Assembly: GCA_023678885.1 (NCBI GenBank)
Contig: CM042953.1
Coordinates: 4,356,597 to 4,420,596, forward strand
Direction of reading: 5' to 3'
Source of the DNA: Pogostemon cablin
Lineage: Eukaryota; Streptophyta; Magnoliopsida; Lamiales; Lamiaceae
DNA length: 64,000 bases
Position numbers and translations under genes: made by a program. Positions 57,544-64,000 of the stretch are shown here, piece after piece. The notes under the pieces were generated by a model that was given only the letters and a program-made list of their open reading frames with translations, ran no database searches and was not told the origin of the DNA. Numbering within the stretch: the stretch's first letter is position 1; each line of letters opens with the position of its first letter.

Positions 57544-58884
57544 TAGGGGTGTGCACGGATATTGGATTTAACCGAAATCGAACCGAAACCGCACCGAATT
57601 AATCCCTAACCGAAAAAACCGTAGACTTTTTGACTTTTTCCGAACCGAACCGAACCGATTTTTCATTTGGTATGGACTTGGATTTTTTCCATTTTCCCGT
57701 ACCGAACATTGGATATAACCGAATCGAACCGTACCGAAAAACCGAATTGAAATTATGCATTAAAATTATATATAATATATTTATCTTATTATTTATAGTT
57801 TATACTTTATAAGTCATGAATTAATTAATTTTAATTTACTAATTACGATTACATTATATTATAATAATTAATTATAATATAATTATAAACAATAATTTAA
57901 AATTATATCTAATTCTCTAAATATTTATTTGTTACTATATATTAAAAAATATATATTTCATAAAGTAAAATGAATTTCTAAAAAAATAGAAAATAAATAA
58001 AATAATATGTTCAAAGTTCAAATTATTATTTAAAAGAACATAATAAATAAAAGTAAATGGTATCTCTAAAGTGTAAATTCAATTGTACACTTAATAAATA
58101 GTTATCATAGTTTATATTTATTTAATGAAGATAAAATGCAAAATTTAAATGATAATCCATATTTGTGTTTAAAATATTATTAGATGGACTTTAATTGAAA
58201 TAAACATTAAATTTAAAGTTAAAGGTTTAAAGAAAAAATTTAAAATTATTAAGTTTTTTTAATCTTAGACTATTATTTTTTTAGGGAACACATGAGGTCG
58301 TCTTATGTAAGACTATTTACATTTTTAAATAATTATCAATTTTTATTAAATATATTTTTACTTTTCATTAAAAGTTTATCATTCTTTATTTATAATATAA
58401 ATTGTTTATGAAATAATGCAATGCATCACTCTCGTTTTTCATCAATTCGAGTATAAATTTTTATTCAAATATTATCTCTTCTTATATGTCACATGAAAGT
58501 GAAATTCTTAATGTGAATTTATTCTTAAAGTCAAATTTTATTCAAATATTAAAACTTTGAATTTGTTTGATGAATATTTTGGTTGTGTATTTATTCTTAT
58601 TTGGATTTGGGAAATTTAGTTTTTTTGGTTTAATTGATATTTTTCTAAGTATTTATGTGTGCAAAAATCAATTTATCATGAGAAATTCGATCTGATCCGC
58701 CCCGATCCGTCAAAATCCATTTTCCCAAAAATCCATTCTGAACCGAACCGAAATTTGGTAAGGATTCAATATTGGATTTTTTATTTACGGATTCAATATC
58801 GGATTTTTTTTAAAAAAATCCGTACCGAAAATTTGGAACGGATTTTTTTAAAATCCGTACCGAATCCCGATCCGCACACCCCTA
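57544..58884. mobile_element. Non-autonomous hAT-type DNA transposon in E2
   Basis: 1341 bp with an 8-bp duplication GTTTGAAG (57536-57543 and 58885-58892), diagnostic of the hAT superfamily. Ends are TAGGGGTGTGC...GCACACCCCTA, with sub-terminal CCGAACCG repeats on both sides. The interior is very AT-rich, with no transposase-like ORF. Confidence 0.88.
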
Positions 58885-58892
58885 GTTTGAAG

Positions 58893-60586
58893 TGTGTAGG
58901 GAATGAAGAACACGTGTTTTGGAGCTTCCAGGGGGTAGGTTCGACCAGTGCCAAGAGGTCGAACCCAGCTGAAGAAGTTGAACCGTGGTGAAAAAGTTGT
59001 CAAGAGAGGTGGTTCGACCTCATGCAAGATGGTTCGACCAAATCAACAGGTCAAACCAAGGTCGAACCAGTGATAGCAGAATTCCAAAAGTGCGGTTCGA
59101 CCACGACGTTCTTGGTTCGACCTGTTCAGCAAGTCGAACCGAGGTCGAACTGGTGACATGAAACTTACAGAAGGGTGGTTCGACTTAAGCCGATATGGTT
59201 CGACCTGGTCAGCAGGTCGAACCCAAGCCGAACCGAAGGAGAAGGTGTTCAGAATGTTGATTCGACCACGATGAAGTTGATTCGACCACTTCCACAGGTC
59301 GAATCAAGGTCGAACCAAGCCAGGAAAGTGTGTTCTTAATTCTGTCCTTCTATGATGCATGAGTTGGGCTGTATAGATACTTGTATGGTTGATTCGGTTT
59401 ATGGTCTATTGATTTTGTGCATTCATATGTTCATGTGTTAATTTCTATTGATGAAAAGCATGTATAATTTGATAAGTATGTAGAGTTCTTGTGGAATTGA
59501 TCTTAATTATGTGATATGAGGAGTACTTAGGATTCTATTTACCTATGTGAGGATTTGAGCCTTGATAATCATGCTTGATCATGATTGTTTTATTCTTGAG
59601 AGGATCATTCATATGAACGTATTCTAGAACTTGGCTTGGAGTCTTATGTGAGACTTATGATTGATAAATTGCTAGGACATGATCTTAGGCCATTATTTTA
59701 TGATTAAGCTACTTAGCCAAATTTTGTCCTTCCTAATGATTTTATTAACCTTTGGATGCCCCGTTGAGCCGTTAAAAACCTTTTCTTTGGTAGCCGAAGT
59801 AAATAACCTTATAAACATTTACTTGAGCCTTGATTAACCTATTCATTGGTAGAGAGAGTTGAGGTGAATAAGTGTTGCAAGAAGAAAAAGGAAGATAGAA
59901 TATGGTTGGATGAAAAGAATATGGTTAAATCTTATTTATGGGTAGTGCCTTAAACTGGTACCCCGATTTCTTATAACATGAAGCCTTAAGCTTAAGAGTA
60001 GTTGATTAATAAAGAGAAGAAGGGTAGTGCCTAAAACAGGTACCAGAATTGTCTAAAGAGATGATGTTGATGCACGGAAAAGAAGGAAAATCCATGAGAA
60101 GAAGAAGAGAAGTTGGAGGAGATATTGCAGCAAGAAGAAGAAATCGAGAACCTCCAAGGTAACTCTCTACTAGTGTTTTAAGTCACTTTACCTAAATTTT
60201 CCTACCTTTTTCCAAAGAGCCAACATTACAACCCAAAAACAAGTCCTTTGTGATCCTAGTGAAGAGTTGATTATAAGTTGATTTTTGAGACCTTTGCCAA
60301 GCTTATGGTTACGCGTGAATGTGGATTGATATGAGTGTTTATATTAGCCTATATAGTGCCTCACGCACTTGAGTGAAAGAGAATAAATATTAATCTTGTG
60401 AGCTAGATTACTTAGTACTCCGAATGGTGTGTGATTGGATTGGTTTTGCATGAGTAATATAGATGAAGCAATTAATACTTGTTTGATTTAATGAAGTTGC
60501 ATGTGTGATATGTGTTGTACTTGATCTTGGTGAATTATACACGACTCCTGTGGTTTGATTTGGTTGCCTCGGGACGAGCAACATGT
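58893..60586 (+). other. E2 3' noncoding region, second part, with third motif array
   Basis: A GGTTCGACC/GGTCGAACC array (58938-59316, about six modules) is followed by blocks conserved with E1. These are paired GGGTAGTGCC-nn-AAAC(T/A)GGTACC (59940-59963 and 60022-60044), AGAGCCAACATTACAACCC (near 60216), GCCAAGCTTATGGTTACGCG, and CCTCGGGACGAGCAA before the PPT. No ORF. Confidence 0.78.
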
Positions 60587-60599
60587 AAGTTTGGGGGTT
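60587..60599 (+). other. E2 polypurine tract
   Basis: AAGTTTGGGGGTT lies directly upstream of the 3' LTR and is identical to that of E1. Confidence 0.75.
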
Positions 60600-63149
60600 T
60601 GATGAGTGTGTAAATTCACAAGTTTGGCATCATGTTTTGTGTTAGTTTTGGAGAGTTTTGAGGTGGAAATAGGTGAAAAACCTATATATATTGTGAATTA
60701 CCATGAATCGGGTGTTAGTGGAGCTATTTAAGTGGTTTTCATAGCAAAATCGGAGTGGAAGTGCCAAGAATCGAAGAGACGAAGTCGAGACCACGCGAAC
60801 CGCCATGGAGAGAGGTGGGTTCGACCTGTTGGAGGAGGGTTCGACCTCTTTAGCAGGTCGAACCAGCGTTGAAAGAGTGCAGGAGAGGGGTTTGACCATG
60901 ACTCGAGGGGTTCGACCTGTCTATCAGGTCGAACCATGGTCGAACCAGTTCGCGAGAAAGTTGATTCGACCACGACGTTTGTGGTTTGACTAAGACTCGA
61001 GGGGTTCGACCTATACAAGAAGTCGAACCAAGTGCAGAAATTGTCCAGCAAGTGGGTTCGACCTGTGGTTCGACCTGCGGCCAGTGGTTTGACCTGTTTG
61101 CTGAGGTCGAACCATCGTGCGGAAACTTACCTTATCCGGATTTTCGAGGCCAAAACGTGTGGGATCACTTGAAAAGCCCATTCCAAGCCCTAGAGACGTG
61201 ATTACAAGTATAAAAGGAGGCTCATGCAGTCAAGGAAGACATCACCAAGGACACAATATACAACAAGAGCTTTTTGAGAGTTTTAGAGAGCGTAAGATCG
61301 TAAAGCACAAGAGGAGACTAGGAGGAGCTGTGACAGAGATTCCGCTGGAGATTCAAGTAAGATTGGTCCATCTAACCATGATTGTTCCTAGATCAATCAT
61401 GGGTGTAAGCAATTAAAATTCACGGTCCAATCAAATGGCGACACGTGGATTTTATTGATTAAATATCAATTTTAATTTATTATATTTTATTTTTGGGATT
61501 TAATAAATTAATTCCTAAAATAGATTAATAAATAATTGATAATTAATTTAATACCCAACAAATTAAGTAGGGTTTAAATTAAGTAAAACTTGACCCCTAA
61601 GTTAAGTAAAGCATGGAAGGTTCCAGAATCATGTCAAATTAAGCAATGACCAATCAAGCCGTGATATATTTGGAATGGCCCAAGCCCGCAGTACCAGGCC
61701 AAATCTATCTTGGACCAATCAGATTGCAAGTTATTTATGGGACATGCTCATCCTTCACCTATATAAGGAGCCCTCCTTCATTCACTCCAGACACTAAAAA
61801 AAAGACTTGAAGACATAAACGCTCTGAAGAGATCAAGAATACGAGCAGTGCTTCCTTGAGATCTTCAAGCATCTTCAAGTCAAGAACGGCAAACGATTCG
61901 GGATTAAGGTGCGGAGCCCCCCAAATCAAGCGTTCTTCATAAATTGAGTTCTTCGGTGTTCTTCGTTCCAAGAACAGCATACGACCTGGGATTAAGGTGC
62001 TAAGCCCCCCAGATCGAGTGTTCTTAGGATCAAGTACATTTAATCCAAACAAATGCTCGACGCCTCTGGATAAACGTTATAAAGCCCCAAATTCGAGTCT
62101 GGACAAGCTTCAACTGAAGATCCAACTCAACATACATAGTCAATGCGGTCAACATAAGAGTCAAGTCAAAGTCAAAGTCCAAATTGGTTCGAGAGAAGAA
62201 TCAGAGGATTGATAGAGATTGTTCCTAAATTATCAAGTTTAATCTGTCTGGATTATCATTGTAATTCTCCTGTATTTACTTCATTATAAATATAAAAATT
62301 CATTGTTACAATGGGCTAGAGCCACTTCGGTAGTTCTAGGGTTATGAAGGTTTCATGAGTTGATTTGTATTTCGTGTGTATACTCCGTACAACACTACTT
62401 GTGGTTTATTTTATATAAGATTGTGCATTTTTAATCCATACTCATAGATGTTTTGTGCATCAATAATCATTGTGTAGAGTCTGAATGCATAACATGGTTA
62501 TTGATTGAGTGCGTTCACTGATGAGCAGGGTTTATTGTTATAATTCTAAGTGAAGGGATTCCGAGGTTTTATTAGAACCGTCTTATATGAATGTTTGTTA
62601 ATTGAATTGAATTCGGGTTAACAAGTAGGATTAAGAGTATAACTTTATAGTACCTAAAAAGGGAGATCAAATCGGGTTAGAGTACTAAGTGCACGGGAAA
62701 TAATTGATTATGATAGTACCTAGAAAGGGAGGTAAAGTATACGTCTTGCTCTGAGGATACTCACATGTGTTAAAAGCTTATCTATTTGTGTCTATAGAAT
62801 AGATTTGCATGGTCTAGCGATGCGTCCATATTCCACAAGGCAGAGTCGGACATCGACACATGAAAGTATGAATTAACGAATGAAACTGGATGGCCTGACG
62901 AACTACCTAACATCTTATTTGATAACAATAACTCTTCTCTTGTTCTTGTTATTTATTTGCTATTTTAATTGTTACTTAGTTTACAAACTAACAATTACAA
63001 TTCTCAACATAGTCATAATTGCTAGAAAATAACTAAAGTAATATTTATCCGTCCCGTGGATTCGATATTTAACTTGGTCACCTTCGAAACTACAATTGAT
63101 ATCCTTCATACTTGGGGATTAAAATTGTGTGTTGAGAAAACACCCATCA
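60600..63149 (+). repeat. E2 3' LTR containing a solo LTR
   Basis: It is the same LTR as 51653-53290, with the motif cluster at 60818-61113 better preserved than in the 5' copy and TATAAAAG at 61209-61216. It is split at 61404-62310 by an unrelated solo LTR. Confidence 0.92.
61404..62310. mobile_element. 907-bp solo LTR of an unrelated family
   Basis: It begins TGTAAGC and ends TTGTTACA (5-bp inverted TGTAA/TTACA), flanked by the 5-bp duplication ATGGG (61399-61403 and 62311-62315). TATATAA is at 61760-61766 if read on the + strand. The body has no GGTTCGACC motif and no similarity to the E1 or E2 LTRs that I can see. Superfamily unresolved. Confidence 0.87.
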
Positions 63150-63465
63150 GCAACCATGGGCAACCCGACGAGGTTCTTCCTGGGCAACCCCCGGCACCCG
63201 GCATGCGCAATCTGAGGCAACCATAGGTAGCCCGACAGGGTTCTTCCCAGGCAACTGTAGGCAACCGTAGGCAGCCATGGGCAACCCGACGAGGCTCGAC
63301 ATGGGCAATCCTAGGCAACCACCGTAGGAAATCCTGGGCAACCGTGGGCAACCATGGGCAACCCGATAATGTTCTTCCAAGGCAACCCCCGACATGGGCA
63401 ATCCGAGGCAACGGGTGTGGACAATCCTAGGCAACCCCCGGTAATACTAGGCAACAGGCTGCACG
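63150..63465 (+). repeat. IGS repeat, divergent GGGCAACCCGACGAGG variant
   Basis: It continues the IGS array on the far side of E2 but with a distinct module (GGGCAACCCGACGAGGTTCTTCC, roughly 100-bp period, about three copies). Confidence 0.75.
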
Positions 63466-63809
63466 GGCAAACTACTAAAAATGAAATTGAATCTCAAAAG
63501 TGAAAAATCTGACTCAAAAAATGAATTCCTTGCACGATTTTGATGGGGCATGCAATCTCAACCGACCTCCATCAGTCGATATGTGGGCACGTTCGATGTC
63601 GCCCAGCATATTAAATGCACTTAAATAAAAAAATTTATCAAAAAATCAGAATCTCAAAACTAAATTACGACTTCAAAAATGAATTTCTTGTGTGATTTCG
63701 GTGAGGCGTGCAAAGTTTCATGCTGAATGGACGTCCAGATCAACGAGAACCAAAAATTTGCCTCTCAGGGAATTTCAATATCTACTGCTGTCACTTGGGT
63801 TTTGCCTCT
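63466..63809 (+). promoter_or_regulatory. rDNA promoter-proximal spacer (unit 3), left of LINE A4
   Basis: AT-rich unique spacer. Its last 100 bases match 18166-18265 and end in TCACTTGGGTTTTGCCTCT, the family A target. The Pol I core itself must lie beyond LINE A4, outside the window. A duplicated segment (ATCAAAAAATCAGAATCTCAAAA-like and AATGAATT) is visible at about 63490-63690. Confidence 0.7.
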
Positions 63810-64000
63810 AAATAATATGTTAATATTCAAAGAACAAAAGGCTGAAGCTAGAGTACCATCATATAATTACAACTCCATATGGAGCAAACAAAATATGGAA
63901 ATAAACCTATCTAGATAATAAATGCTCAAATTGAATTACATGCATAAGTAAGGAATTGATCAAGCTGTCCGGTGAAAGTCAGGCGCCCTCAAAGAGCGCT
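63810..64000 (-). mobile_element. LINE A4, 3' end of a promoter-site LINE
   Basis: It is homologous to 18266-18457 (A2): ATATGTTAATATTCAAAGAAC, GGAGTTGTAATT on the other strand, and the GAAGGTCGGGCACCC region. It follows the same promoter flank, so it is a fourth family A insertion at the same nucleotide. The rest is outside the window. Confidence 0.85.

Larger units (their letters stand above)
51653..63149 (+). mobile_element. E2: older non-autonomous Athila-like LTR retrotransposon
   Basis: It is inserted in the IGS array with the duplication GCAAC (51648-51652 and 63150-63154). The 5' LTR is 1638 bp. The 3' LTR is 2550 bp and also 1638 bp after removing a 907-bp solo LTR and one 5-bp duplication. 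Internal region: perfect tRNA-Asp primer site, decayed gag-pro, conserved 3' noncoding blocks, a 1341-bp hAT-type insertion and a PPT. No RT or integrase. LTR divergence is clearly higher than in E1, mostly transitions. Confidence 0.92.

Noticed and set aside
57544..58884. An AT-rich origin or scaffold-attachment region
   Set aside because: Inverted ends and an 8-bp duplication identify it as a hAT-type insertion. AT-richness alone is not evidence for an origin.

Overview
The window is plant nuclear DNA from a 45S ribosomal DNA array that is decayed and full of mobile elements. The 18S, ITS1, 5.8S, ITS2 and 25S order, the plant-type RNA polymerase I box (TATATAGGGGG) and the angiosperm ITS1 motif (GGC...GCGCCAAGGAA) point to a flowering plant. 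The ITS2 style suggests an asterid eudicot, perhaps Lamiales; that is a weak inference. No host protein-coding gene was found. All real coding sequence belongs to retrotransposons.

Layout on the + strand. Unit 1: LINE A1 (1-4929, minus strand, its 3' end lies before the window), Pol I promoter (~4957), 5'ETS with 33-bp repeats, 18S (6852-8660), ITS1, 5.8S, ITS2, and 25S (9251-17534). The 25S is split by LINE B1 (11489-16444), which sits beside the classical R2/I-PpoI site. After it come a short IGS repeat block and a promoter-proximal spacer. Next is LINE A2 (18266-33932), which carries a young Athila-like gag-pro retrotransposon E1 (18473-26766) and a solo LTR (27118-28973). LINE A3 (33952-39540) is stacked directly behind A2 in the same target site. 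Unit 2: a second Pol I promoter (~39567) and a 5'ETS fused by a large deletion to a 268-bp 25S fragment. LINE B2 (40394-~45204) is inserted in that fragment at the same nucleotide as B1. It is followed by 6.4 kb of GGGCAA-type IGS repeat (~150-bp higher-order period). That array is interrupted by a second, older gag-pro retrotransposon E2 (51653-63149), which itself holds a 1.34-kb hAT-type element and a 907-bp solo LTR. The window ends in IGS repeat, promoter-proximal spacer and the 3' end of a fourth promoter-site LINE (A4).

Main biological message. Two related families of APE-type, L1-like plant LINEs appear to be site-specific for rDNA. Family A enters about 15 bp upstream of Pol I initiation, with full-length 5' ends and about 19-bp target duplications. 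Family B enters the 25S gene at the GACTCT/CTTAAGG position. All copies run antisense to the rRNA, unlike animal R1 and R2. The rRNA genes look like pseudogenes: there are many CpG/CHG C-to-T changes, and the 530 loop, sarcin-ricin loop and 5.8S core motifs are mutated. E1 and E2 are non-autonomous (gag-protease only, tRNA-Asp primer site). Both carry a family-specific palindromic motif cluster in U3 just upstream of the TATA box and again in the gag-pro linker.
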